Shown here one piece after another: positions 48,311-60,600 of a stretch of 64,000 nucleotides of DNA. The stretch's first letter is position 1, and every line of letters starts with the position of its first letter. The notes under the pieces are model-generated. The model made no database searches, was not told the origin of the DNA, and saw only the letters and a program-made list of their open reading frames with translations. This DNA comes from Sabellastarte sp. h YS-2021 (lineage: Eukaryota > Annelida > Polychaeta > Sabellida > Sabellidae), in assembly GCA_964017235.1 (NCBI GenBank), contig OZ024927.1, positions 58,861,832 to 58,925,831 of the forward strand, in the 5' to 3' direction. The position numbers were made by a program, and so were the translations under genes.

Positions 48311-48480
48311 CAAATAGGGTGCTACCTTATTCAGTGCTACTAAAGGTTTTCTTGTTGTGAACTGACATAGTTATATAATTGGGTGACCCGGATTCTGAAC
48401 CCTAACCTCCCGCCAAAAGTAGCCATATTCATTCTAAATTTTGAAACCAAAGATGCAACACGTTTTATAAATATCAATTT
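48301..48480 (+). repeat. Split direct repeat A2
   Basis: Identical to A1 from TCGGGGTAGC to AATATCAATTT. Identity ends sharply at 48480, where A2 continues GCCCCTAACC and A1 continues TATTTTACTCG. Confidence 0.93.
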
Positions 48481-49655
48481 GCCCCTAACCCACCCTAAAT
48501 ACCTTCATTGTTATTACATTTGAGTTTTGTAGTTGTAGATCACATGAGAGGATCACGATTGGAGGATCACAAAGTATGCATCCTCACCAGGGCTTTGGGT
48601 GTCACCTGGAATGGTTAAGTCTGTGAACAGTCTTCCTCTCTTGTTGGCTATGTAGTTGCTACATGTATGAGATCTCAACTTCAATCAGTCATCAGCATCT
48701 TGTAACATCTCGTCTTTGAGTGTCATCAGGAAGCATTCACAGCAGTTTCATAAAGAAGTTAGCTGAAGTTATATATGATGTCAACTAGCTTCAGATGTTA
48801 TTAGTGTTATTATTGAGGCCACCCTGAGTGGTCATGAAGTGTTATGTTGAGTGCTCACAAGTGTGATCACAATATTTCATCAGGTTGTTATTCGCCACTG
48901 GAAGCTCACCCTGTCTATGGAACTATCTTATACACACAAGAACTGAACTATGATATTTTAGTATATTAGTATTTTATGTTTAACCCTAATGAAATATAAC
49001 TCATTGCTATCACATGTAAATTGCAATTCATACTTTGAATATTTGCTTACATATTAATGTTATTAATCATGTAATAAAGCATATACTAACACCACAGCTC
49101 TGCAACTGAGGTCGTCACTCTGCCCATAAGGGTTTTAGTTTTTTATTCAGCTTTAAGGTGGCTGCATTGCGCTAGCTACGTAAGGTGTCTATATTTGAGC
49201 TAGGCGGGTTAGAGCCCCTCAGTTGACACTTTGACCTTTGGTCTATATCATCTGTGTTTTTATTCATGTCTTATTTATACATCAGTAGTCTTTTACGTGT
49301 AAACTTTTAAAGAACTATCTCTTTTAGCTTTTATCTGACCTTCAGAGGTCACGACATCCTGTACTTTATTCGTTGTTGTCAAACTTTCAATCATCAACAG
49401 CTTACTCATGTTATCGGTTCAACTGCTGTTGGTTATTTTATACTTACATACTGTGTAACTAGCGTCTCACCTTCAGAGGTCTCGACACCTCCAGTTATCC
49501 TACTGGTGGTTAGAGTTTATGGTTTTACTTACTCTTCTGTTGTATAACTACATATGGTGTAACTACCATCTGACCTTCAGAGGTCATGACACCGTCCATT
49601 TCATTTACTGTGTAAACTTTATCTCCACCAGCTTTGTAATCATGTTGACTTGCTG
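48481..49655 (+). other. 1,175-bp non-coding spacer between A2 and B2
   Basis: No convincing reading frame. The first part (48481-49100) is AT-rich with AATAAA at 49073-49078. The last part holds three degenerate repeats centred on ACCTTCAGAGGTC, and a TGACCTT at 49232-49238. It may carry regulatory or 3'-end sequence. An apparent frame at 49519-49767 runs into B2 and is probably chance. Confidence 0.7.
49330..49590 (+). repeat. Three degenerate repeats with a TGACCT-TCAG-AGGTCA core
   Basis: ACCTTCAGAGGTC occurs at 49338-49350, 49469-49481 and 49573-49585 (spacing 131 and 104). Around the core, GTGTAACT and CGACA(C/T)C are also shared in part. In the first and third copies the core is TGACCT, 4 bases, AGGTCA: an everted pair of nuclear-receptor half-sites, or a 5-bp-stem hairpin. 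Biological use is inference. Confidence 0.6.
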
Positions 49656-50076
49656 TTGGGTAGCTCGTATACTTACCTTCATACCTTTAACAACCCTTAT
49701 ATATATTGCTATACTACAACCAGTAAATTTCAGTATCATACATGTAAATTGCTCACCATATAATTAGCTGTTGCCCCCTCTCAAGCTAGGGTGACCTTTG
49801 TAAATCCTCAATTACTTTACTGCCTTAAGGTCCAACCTTAAGGTCACTCTCCTCCTATAATCCCTTACTTAAGGTCACCTCTCTTGGGCTGGGGCCTCAG
49901 CTAAGGCCACCTTAACTTTGTCTCATGTAACCTTATCTTCGTCTTAAATTGTTAAGGTGGCCTTATCATCTCAATTTTGTATGTAAATAGTATTTTAGTA
50001 TTGTTAACTATAGAATAAATAGTAATCCCAACCTCAGTAGTATTTCTATGACTTCATAACCTGCTTTGGGCACTGT
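49656..50076 (+). repeat. Split direct repeat B2 (right terminus)
   Basis: Identical by eye to B1 over 421 bp (offset 1,776). It contains the same inverted repeat (49902-49916 with 49951-49965) and AATAAA (50014-50019). It ends CACTGT, then satellite resumes at GGTCCACTCGAGG, with one G shared at the junction. Confidence 0.93.
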
Positions 50077-51604
50077 GGTCCACTCGAGGGACATATTGGG
50101 AATTTCATTTCCGGGGTGTTGGGGGGCCCCTGGCCTCCCCTCATTTGGGGAATGTCAGGTATATCACAATATTGCCAGTCTGAAGCCCCTATTTAATTTC
50201 ATGCTTGTTTCAACAATAAAGGGGGATATTTTAGGCACATTTGGAGCATTACATGTCTGAACAGAAAATATTTAACCCGAATAATGCTGTTAAAATGGTC
50301 CAAAATAGATGTAAATCAGCCCAAACCAGTACTAAATATTGCTCTGTAACCATGAAACTTGGCCCAAAAATCACCTGCCACCCACTGAATCCGATTGCAC
50401 AGGTTTCAGGATTACATCTGGTGTACCAGTGATGTCATATGTGTGAAATAGGGTCCAGGAAGCCGAAAATACAGCCTCAGCTGGCTGGCTCAGGATAGGC
50501 TGATATTTTCTCAGTAAAGGCAGGTTTAAGGTTGTAAACCATATTGTGTCCCACAGGAGTCGCCACTTGAATGAATTTTAGTAGTGTGTTCCTTCAGAAA
50601 TGCATATCTAGTCCAAAGTGCAGGTTCAGGGAGTGTAGGTGGCGAGGATGTCATAAAATGCCAGATCAGTCAAAACCACCTTTTAAAGTTGATCAATCTT
50701 GCTGAACTTTTCACAGAAAACTCAGTTTATATCAAAGAATGAATTTGTATTGGTCTGGTCCACTCGAGGGCCATATTGGGAATTTCATTTCCGGGGTGTT
50801 GGGGGGCCCCTGGCCTCCCCTCATTTGGGGAATGTCAGGTATATCACAATATTGCCAGTCTGAAGCCCCTATTTAATTTCATGCTTGTTTCAACAATAAA
50901 GGGGGATATTTTAGGCACATTTGGAGCATTACATGTCTGAACAGAAAATATTTAACCCGAATAATGCTGTTAAAATGGTCCAAAATAGATGTAAATCAGC
51001 CCAAACCAGTACTAAATATTGCTCTGTAACCATGAAACTTGGCCCAAAAATCACCTGCCACCCACTGAATCCGATTGCAGAGGTTTCAGGATTACATCTG
51101 GTGTACCAGTGATGTCATATGTGTGAAATAGGGTCCAGGAAGCCGAAAATACAGCCTCAGCTGGCTGGCTCAGGATAGGCTGATATTTTCTCAGTAAAGG
51201 CAGGTTTAAGGTTGTAAACCATATTGTGTCCCACAGGAGTCGCCACTTGAATGAATTTTAGTAGTGTGTTCCTTCAGAAATGCATATCTAGTCCAAAGTG
51301 CAGGTTCAGGGAGTGTAGGTGGCGATCGAGGATGTCATAAAATGCCAGATCAGTCAAAACCACCTTTTAAAGTTGATCAATCTTGCTGAACTTTTCACAG
51401 AAAACTCAGTTTATATCAAAGAATGAATTTGTATTGGTCTGGTCCACTCGAGGGCCATATTGGGAATTTCATTTCCGGGGTGTTGGGGGGCCCCTGGCCT
51501 CCCCTCATTTGGGGAATGTCAGGTATATCACAATATTGCCAGTCTGAAGCCCCTATTTAATTTCATGCTTGTTTCAACAATAAAGGGGGATATTTTAGGC
51601 ACAT

Positions 51605-54600
51605 TTGGAGCATTACATGTCTGAACAGAAAATATTTAACCCGAATAATGCTGTTAAAATGGTCCAAAATAGATGTAAATCAGCCCAAACCAGTACTAAA
51701 TATTGCTCTGTAACCATGAAACTTGGACCAAAAATCACCTGCCACCCACTGAATCCGATTGCACAGGTTTCAGGATTACATCTGGTGTACCAGTGATGTC
51801 ATATGTGTGAAATAGGGTCCAGGAAGCCGAAAATACAGCCTCAGCTGGCTGGCTCAGGATAGGCTGATATTTTCTCAGTAAAGGCAGGTTTAAGGTTGTA
51901 AACCATATTGTGTCCCACAGGAGTCGCCACTTGAATGAATTTTAGTAGTGTGTTCCTTCAGAAATGCATATCTAGTCCAAAGTGCAGGTTCAGGGAGTGT
52001 AGGTGGCGAGGATGTCATAAAATGCCAGATCAGTCAAAACCACCTTTTAATGTTGATCAATCTTGCTGAAATTTTCACAGAAAACTCAGTTTATATCAAA
52101 GAATGAATTTGTATTGGTCTGGTCCACTCGAGGGCCATATTGGGAATTTCATTTCCGGGGTGTGGGGGGGCCCTGGCCTCCCCTCATTTGGGGAATGTCA
52201 GGTATATCACAATATTGCCAGTCTGAAGCCCCTATTTAATTTCATGCTTGTTTCAACAATAAAGGGGGATATTTTAGGCACATTTGGAGCATTACATGTC
52301 TGAACAGAAAATATTTAACCCGAATAATGCTGTTAAAATGGTCCAAAATAGATGTAAATCAGCCCAAACCAGCACTAAATATTGCTCTGTAACCATGAAA
52401 CTTGGCCCAAAAATCACCTGCCACCCACTGAATCCGATTGCACAGGTTTCAGGATTACATCTGGTGTACCAGTGATGTCATATGTGTGAAATAGGGTCCA
52501 GGAAGCCGAAAATACAGCCTCAGCTGGCTGGCTCAGGATAGGCTGATATTTTCTCAGTAAAGGCAGGTTTAAGGTTGTAAACCATATTGTGTCCCACAGG
52601 AGTCGCCACTTGAATGAATTTTAGTAGTGTGTTCCTTCAGAAATGCATATCTAGTCCAAAGTGCAGGTTCAGGGAGTGTAGGTGGCGAGGATGTCATAAA
52701 ATGCCAGATCAGTCAAAACCACCTTTTAAAGTTGATCAATCTTGCTGAACTTTTCACAGAAAACTCAGTTTATATCAAAGAATGAATTTGTATTGGTCTG
52801 GTCCACTCGAGGGCCATATTGGGAATTTCATTTCCGGGGTGTGGGGGGGCCCCTGGCCTCCCCTCATTTGGGGAATGTCAGGTATATCACAATATTGCCA
52901 GTCTGAAGCCCCTATTTAATTTCATGCTTGTTTCAACAATAAAGGGGGATATTTTAGGCACATTTGGAGCATTACATGTCTGAACAGAAAATATTTAACC
53001 CGAATAATGCTGTTAAAATGGTCCAAAATAGATGTAAATCAGCCCAAACCAGTACTAAATATTGCTCTGTAACCATGAAACTTGGCCCAAAAATCACCTG
53101 CCACCCACTGAATCCGATTGCACAGGTTTCAGGATTACATCTGGTGTACCAGTGATGTCATATGTGTGAAATAGGGTCCAGGAAGCCGAAAATACAGCCT
53201 CAGCTGGCTGGCTCAGGATAGGCTGATATTTTCTCAGTAAAGGCAGGTTTAAGGTTGTAAACCATATTGTGTCCCACAGGAGTAGCCACTTGAATGAATT
53301 TTAGTAGTGTGTTCCTTCAGAAATGCATATCTAGTCCAAAGTGCAGGTTCAGGGAGTGTAGGTGGCGAGGATGTCATAAAATGCCAGATCAGTCAAAACC
53401 ACCTTTTAATGTTGATCAATCTTGCTGAAATTTTCACAGAAAACTCAGTTTATATCAAAGAATGAATTTGTATTGGTCTGGTCCACTCGAGGGCCATATT
53501 GGGAATTTCATTTCCGGGGTGTGGGGGGGCCCCTGGCCTCCCCTCATTTGGGGAATGTCAGGTATATCACAATATTGCCAGTCTGAAGCCCCTATTTAAT
53601 TTCATGCTTGTTTCAACAATAAAGGGGGATATTTTAGGCACATTTGGAGCATTACATGTCTGAACAGAAAATATTTAACCCGAATAATGCTGTTAAAATG
53701 GTCCAAAATAGATGTAAATCAGCCCAAACCAGTACTAAATATTGCTCTGTAACCATGAAACTTGGCCCAAAAATCACCTGCCACCCACTGAATCCGATTG
53801 CACAGGTTTCAGGATTACATCTGGTGTACCAGTGATGTCATATGTGTGAAATAGGGTCCAGGAAGCCGAAAATACAGCCTCAGCTGGCTGGCTCAGGATA
53901 GGCTGATATTTTCTCAGTAAAGGCAGGTTTAAGGTTGTAAACCATATTGTGTCCCACAGGAGTCGCCACTTGAATGAATTTTAGTAGTGTGTTCCTTCAG
54001 AAATGCATATCTAGTCCAAAGTGCAGGTTCAGGGAGTGTAGGTGGCGAGGATGTCATAAAATGCCAGATCAGTCAAAACCACCTTTTAAAGTTGATCAAT
54101 CTTGCTGAACTTTTCACAGAAAACTCAGTTTATATCAAAGAATGAATTTGTATTGGTCTGGTCCACTCGAGGGCCATATTGGGAATTTCATTTCCGGGGT
54201 GTTGGGGGGCCCCTGGCCTCCCCTCATTTGGGGAATGTCAGGTATATCACAATATTGCCAGTCTGAAGCCCCTATTTAATTTCATGCTTGTTTCAACAAT
54301 AAAGGGGGATATTTTAGGCACATTTGGAGCATTACATGTCTGAACAGAAAATATTTAACCCGAATAATGCTGTTAAAATGGTCCAAAATAGATGTAAATC
54401 AGCCCAAACCAGTACTAAATATTGCTCTGTAACCATGAAACTTGGCCCAAAAATCACCTGCCACCCACTGAATCCGATTGCAGAGGTTTCAGGATTACAT
54501 CTGGTGTACCAGTGATGTCATATGTGTGAAATAGGGTCCAGGAAGCCGAAAATACAGCCTCAGCTGGCTGGCTCAGGATAGGCTGATATTTTCTCAGTAA

Positions 54601-57600
54601 AGGCAGGTTTAAGGTTGTAAACCATATTGTGTCCCACAGGAGTCGCCACTTGAATGAATTTTAGTAGTGTGTTCCTTCAGAAATGCATATCTAGTCCAAA
54701 GTGCAGGTTCAGGGAGTGTAGGTGGCGATCGAGGATGTCATAAAATGCCAGATCAGTCAAAACCACCTTTTAAAGTTGATCAATCTTGCTGAACTTTTCA
54801 CAGAAAACTCAGTTTATATCAAAGAATGAATTTGTATTGGTCTGGTCCACTCGAGGGCCATATTGGGAATTTCATTTCCGGGGTGTTGGGGGGCCCCTGG
54901 CCTCCCCTCATTTGGGGAATGTCAGGTATATCACAATATTGCCAGTCTGAAGCCCCTATTTAATTTCATGCTTGTTTCAACAATAAAGGGGGATATTTTA
55001 GGCACATTTGGAGCATTACATGTCTGAACAGAAAATATTTAACCCGAATAATGCTGTTAAAATGGTCCAAAATAGATGTAAATCAGCCCAAACCAGTACT
55101 AAATATTGCTCTGTAACCATGAAACTTGGACCAAAAATCACCTGCCACCCACTGAATCCGATTGCACAGGTTTCAGGATTACATCTGGTGTACCAGTGAT
55201 GTCATATGTGTGAAATAGGGTCCAGGAAGCCGAAAATACAGCCTCAGCTGGCTGGCTCAGGATAGGCTGATATTTTCTCAGTAAAGGCAGGTTTAAGGTT
55301 GTAAACCATATTGTGTCCCACAGGAGTCGCCACTTGAATGAATTTTAGTAGTGTGTTCCTTCAGAAATGCATATCTAGTCCAAAGTGCAGGTTCAGGGAG
55401 TGTAGGTGGCGAGGATGTCATAAAATGCCAGATCAGTCAAAACCACCTTTTAATGTTGATCAATCTTGCTGAAATTTTCACAGAAAACTCAGTTTATATC
55501 AAAGAATGAATTTGTATTGGTCTGGTCCACTCGAGGGCCATATTGGGAATTTCATTTCCGGGGTGTGGGGGGGCCCTGGCCTCCCCTCATTTGGGGAATG
55601 TCAGGTATATCACAATATTGCCAGTCTGAAGCCCCTATTTAATTTCATGCTTGTTTCAACAATAAAGGGGGATATTTTAGGCACATTTGGAGCATTACAT
55701 GTCTGAACAGAAAATATTTAACCCGAATAATGCTGTTAAAATGGTCCAAAATAGATGTAAATCAGCCCAAACCAGCACTAAATATTGCTCTGTAACCATG
55801 AAACTTGGCCCAAAAATCACCTGCCACCCACTGAATCCGATTGCACAGGTTTCAGGATTACATCTGGTGTACCAGTGATGTCATATGTGTGAAATAGGGT
55901 CCAGGAAGCCGAAAATACAGCCTCAGCTGGCTGGCTCAGGATAGGCTGATATTTTCTCAGTAAAGGCAGGTTTAAGGTTGTAAACCATATTGTGTCCCAC
56001 AGGAGTCGCCACTTGAATGAATTTTAGTAGTGTGTTCCTTCAGAAATGCATATCTAGTCCAAAGTGCAGGTTCAGGGAGTGTAGGTGGCGAGGATGTCAT
56101 AAAATGCCAGATCAGTCAAAACCACCTTTTAAAGTTGATCAATCTTGCTGAACTTTTCACAGAAAACTCAGTTTATATCAAAGAATGAATTTGTATTGGT
56201 CTGGTCCACTCGAGGGCCATATTGGGAATTTCATTTCCGGGGTGTGGGGGGGCCCCTGGCCTCCCCTCATTTGGGGAATGTCAGGTATATCACAATATTG
56301 CCAGTCTGAAGCCCCTATTTAATTTCATGCTTGTTTCAACAATAAAGGGGGATATTTTAGGCACATTTGGAGCATTACATGTCTGAACAGAAAATATTTA
56401 ACCCGAATAATGCTGTTAAAATGGTCCAAAATAGATGTAAATCAGCCCAAACCAGTACTAAATATTGCTCTGTAACCATGAAACTTGGCCCAAAAATCAC
56501 CTGCCACCCACTGAATCCGATTGCACAGGTTTCAGGATTACATCTGGTGTACCAGTGATGTCATATGTGTGAAATAGGGTCCAGGAAGCCGAAAATACAG
56601 CCTCAGCTGGCTGGCTCAGGATAGGCTGATATTTTCTCAGTAAAGGCAGGTTTAAGGTTGTAAACCATATTGTGTCCCACAGGAGTAGCCACTTGAATGA
56701 ATTTTAGTAGTGTGTTCCTTCAGAAATGCATATCTAGTCCAAAGTGCAGGTTCAGGGAGTGTAGGTGGCGAGGATGTCATAAAATGCCAGATCAGTCAAA
56801 ACCACCTTTTAATGTTGATCAATCTTGCTGAAATTTTCACAGAAAACTCAGTTTATATCAAAGAATGAATTTGTATTGGTCTGGTCCACTCGAGGGCCAT
56901 ATTGGGAATTTCATTTCCGGGGTGTGGGGGGGCCCCTGGCCTCCCCTCATTTGGGGAATGTCAGGTATATCACAATATTGCCAGTCTGAAGCCCCTATTT
57001 AATTTCATGCTTGTTTCAACAATAAAGGGGGATATTTTAGGCACATTTGGAGCATTACATGTCTGAACAGAAAATATTTAACCCGAATAATGCTGTTAAA
57101 ATGGTCCAAAATAGATGTAAATCAGCCCAAACCAGTACTAAATATTGCTCTGTAACCATGAAACTTGGCCCAAAAATCACCTGCCACCCACTGAATCCGA
57201 TTGCACAGGTTTCAGGATTACATCTGGTGTACCAGTGATGTCATATGTGTGAAATAGGGTCCAGGAAGCCGAAAATACAGCCTCAGCTGGCTGGCTCAGG
57301 ATAGGCTGATATTTTCTCAGTAAAGGCAGGTTTAAGGTTGTAAACCATATTGTGTCCCACAGGAGTCGCCACTTGAATGAATTTTAGTAGTGTGTTCCTT
57401 CAGAAATGCATATCTAGTCCAAAGTGCAGGTTCAGGGAGTGTAGGTGGCGAGGATGTCATAAAATGCCAGATCAGTCAAAACCACCTTTTAATGTTGATC
57501 AATCTTGCTGAAATTTTCACAGAAAACTCAGTTTATATCAAAGAATGAATTTGTATTGGTCTGGTCCACTCGAGGGCCATATTGGGAATTTCATTTCCGG

Positions 57601-60600
57601 GGTGTTGGGGGGCCCCTGGCCTCCCCTCATTTGGGGAATGTCAGGTATATCACAATATTGCCAGTCTGAAGCCCCTATTTAATTTCATGCTTGTTTCAAC
57701 AATAAAGGGGGATATTTTAGGCACATTTGGAGCATTACATGTCTGAACAGAAAATATTTAACCCGAATAATGCTGTTAAAATGGTCCAAAATAGATGTAA
57801 ATCAGCCCAAACCAGTACTAAATATTGCTCTGTAACCATGAAACTTGGCCCAAAAATCACCTGCCACCCACTGAATCCGATTGCAGAGGTTTCAGGATTA
57901 CATCTGGTGTACCAGTGATGTCATATGTGTGAAATAGGGTCCAGGAAGCCGAAAATACAGCCTCAGCTGGCTGGCTCAGGATAGGCTGATATTTTCTCAG
58001 TAAAGGCAGGTTTAAGGTTGTAAACCATATTGTGTCCCACAGGAGTCGCCACTTGAATGAATTTTAGTAGTGTGTTCCTTCAGAAATGCATATCTAGTCC
58101 AAAGTGCAGGTTCAGGGAGTGTAGGTGGCGATCGAGGATGTCATAAAATGCCAGATCAGTCAAAACCACCTTTTAAAGTTGATCAATCTTGCTGAACTTT
58201 TCACAGAAAACTCAGTTTATATCAAAGAATGAATTTGTATTGGTCTGGTCCACTCGAGGGCCATATTGGGAATTTCATTTCCGGGGTGTTGGGGGGCCCC
58301 TGGCCTCCCCTCATTTGGGGAATGTCAGGTATATCACAATATTGCCAGTCTGAAGCCCCTATTTAATTTCATGCTTGTTTCAACAATAAAGGGGGATATT
58401 TTAGGCACATTTGGAGCATTACATGTCTGAACAGAAAATATTTAACCCGAATAATGCTGTTAAAATGGTCCAAAATAGATGTAAATCAGCCCAAACCAGT
58501 ACTAAATATTGCTCTGTAACCATGAAACTTGGACCAAAAATCACCTGCCACCCACTGAATCCGATTGCACAGGTTTCAGGATTACATCTGGTGTACCAGT
58601 GATGTCATATGTGTGAAATAGGGTCCAGGAAGCCGAAAATACAGCCTCAGCTGGCTGGCTCAGGATAGGCTGATATTTTCTCAGTAAAGGCAGGTTTAAG
58701 GTTGTAAACCATATTGTGTCCCACAGGAGTCGCCACTTGAATGAATTTTAGTAGTGTGTTCCTTCAGAAATGCATATCTAGTCCAAAGTGCAGGTTCAGG
58801 GAGTGTAGGTGGCGAGGATGTCATAAAATGCCAGATCAGTCAAAACCACCTTTTAATGTTGATCAATCTTGCTGAAATTTTCACAGAAAACTCAGTTTAT
58901 ATCAAAGAATGAATTTGTATTGGTCTGGTCCACTCGAGGGCCATATTGGGAATTTCATTTCCGGGGTGTGGGGGGGCCCTGGCCTCCCCTCATTTGGGGA
59001 ATGTCAGGTATATCACAATATTGCCAGTCTGAAGCCCCTATTTAATTTCATGCTTGTTTCAACAATAAAGGGGGATATTTTAGGCACATTTGGAGCATTA
59101 CATGTCTGAACAGAAAATATTTAACCCGAATAATGCTGTTAAAATGGTCCAAAATAGATGTAAATCAGCCCAAACCAGCACTAAATATTGCTCTGTAACC
59201 ATGAAACTTGGCCCAAAAATCACCTGCCACCCACTGAATCCGATTGCACAGGTTTCAGGATTACATCTGGTGTACCAGTGATGTCATATGTGTGAAATAG
59301 GGTCCAGGAAGCCGAAAATACAGCCTCAGCTGGCTGGCTCAGGATAGGCTGATATTTTCTCAGTAAAGGCAGGTTTAAGGTTGTAAACCATATTGTGTCC
59401 CACAGGAGTCGCCACTTGAATGAATTTTAGTAGTGTGTTCCTTCAGAAATGCATATCTAGTCCAAAGTGCAGGTTCAGGGAGTGTAGGTGGCGAGGATGT
59501 CATAAAATGCCAGATCAGTCAAAACCACCTTTTAAAGTTGATCAATCTTGCTGAACTTTTCACAGAAAACTCAGTTTATATCAAAGAATGAATTTGTATT
59601 GGTCTGGTCCACTCGAGGGCCATATTGGGAATTTCATTTCCGGGGTGTGGGGGGGCCCCTGGCCTCCCCTCATTTGGGGAATGTCAGGTATATCACAATA
59701 TTGCCAGTCTGAAGCCCCTATTTAATTTCATGCTTGTTTCAACAATAAAGGGGGATATTTTAGGCACATTTGGAGCATTACATGTCTGAACAGAAAATAT
59801 TTAACCCGAATAATGCTGTTAAAATGGTCCAAAATAGATGTAAATCAGCCCAAACCAGTACTAAATATTGCTCTGTAACCATGAAACTTGGCCCAAAAAT
59901 CACCTGCCACCCACTGAATCCGATTGCACAGGTTTCAGGATTACATCTGGTGTACCAGTGATGTCATATGTGTGAAATAGGGTCCAGGAAGCCGAAAATA
60001 CAGCCTCAGCTGGCTGGCTCAGGATAGGCTGATATTTTCTCAGTAAAGGCAGGTTTAAGGTTGTAAACCATATTGTGTCCCACAGGAGTAGCCACTTGAA
60101 TGAATTTTAGTAGTGTGTTCCTTCAGAAATGCATATCTAGTCCAAAGTGCAGGTTCAGGGAGTGTAGGTGGCGAGGATGTCATAAAATGCCAGATCAGTC
60201 AAAACCACCTTTTAATGTTGATCAATCTTGCTGAAATTTTCACAGAAAACTCAGTTTATATCAAAGAATGAATTTGTATTGGTCTGGTCCACTCGAGGGC
60301 CATATTGGGAATTTCATTTCCGGGGTGTGGGGGGGCCCCTGGCCTCCCCTCATTTGGGGAATGTCAGGTATATCACAATATTGCCAGTCTGAAGCCCCTA
60401 TTTAATTTCATGCTTGTTTCAACAATAAAGGGGGATATTTTAGGCACATTTGGAGCATTACATGTCTGAACAGAAAATATTTAACCCGAATAATGCTGTT
60501 AAAATGGTCCAAAATAGATGTAAATCAGCCGAAACCAGTACTAAATATTGCTCTGTAACCATGAAACTTGGCCCAAAAATCACCTGCCACCCACTGAATC

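Larger units (their letters stand above)
42531..50077 (+). mobile_element. Intact Ngaro-like tyrosine-recombinase retrotransposon (DIRS order), 7,547 bp
   Basis: Order: A1 repeat, leader, Gag-like ORF1, RT/RNase H ORF2, tyrosine recombinase ORF3, B1-A2, spacer, B2. Split direct repeats (A1...B1A2...B2) together with a tyrosine recombinase instead of a DDE integrase are the hallmark of Ngaro/PAT elements in the DIRS order. A1/A2 and B1/B2 appear identical, and all three frames are open. The next satellite anchor is displaced by exactly 7,547 bp from its expected position, so nothing was lost or duplicated at the target. Exact ends are ambiguous by 2 bp because TG is present both at the target and at the element junction (42529-42530 and 50076-50077). 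Family knowledge: such elements are thought to integrate a circular DNA copy by site-specific-type recombination, without target duplication. Assignment within the DIRS order is inferred from structure, not from a phylogeny. Confidence 0.9.

Noticed and set aside
49519..49767. 82-residue frame spanning the spacer and the start of B2
   Set aside because: It crosses a repeat boundary, is rich in residues expected from AT-rich DNA, and the B1 copy of the shared part is not coding in an equivalent context.
42529..50077. TG at both junctions as a 2-bp target-site duplication
   Set aside because: The same TG is also in the internal B1-A2 junction, so it is better explained as a shared crossover core; the total length and satellite phase fit a clean insertion.
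42529..50078. LTR retrotransposon or endogenous retrovirus
   Set aside because: No long terminal repeats flank the element, the repeats are split (A1...B1A2...B2), there is no target duplication, and integration is by a tyrosine recombinase, not a DDE integrase.
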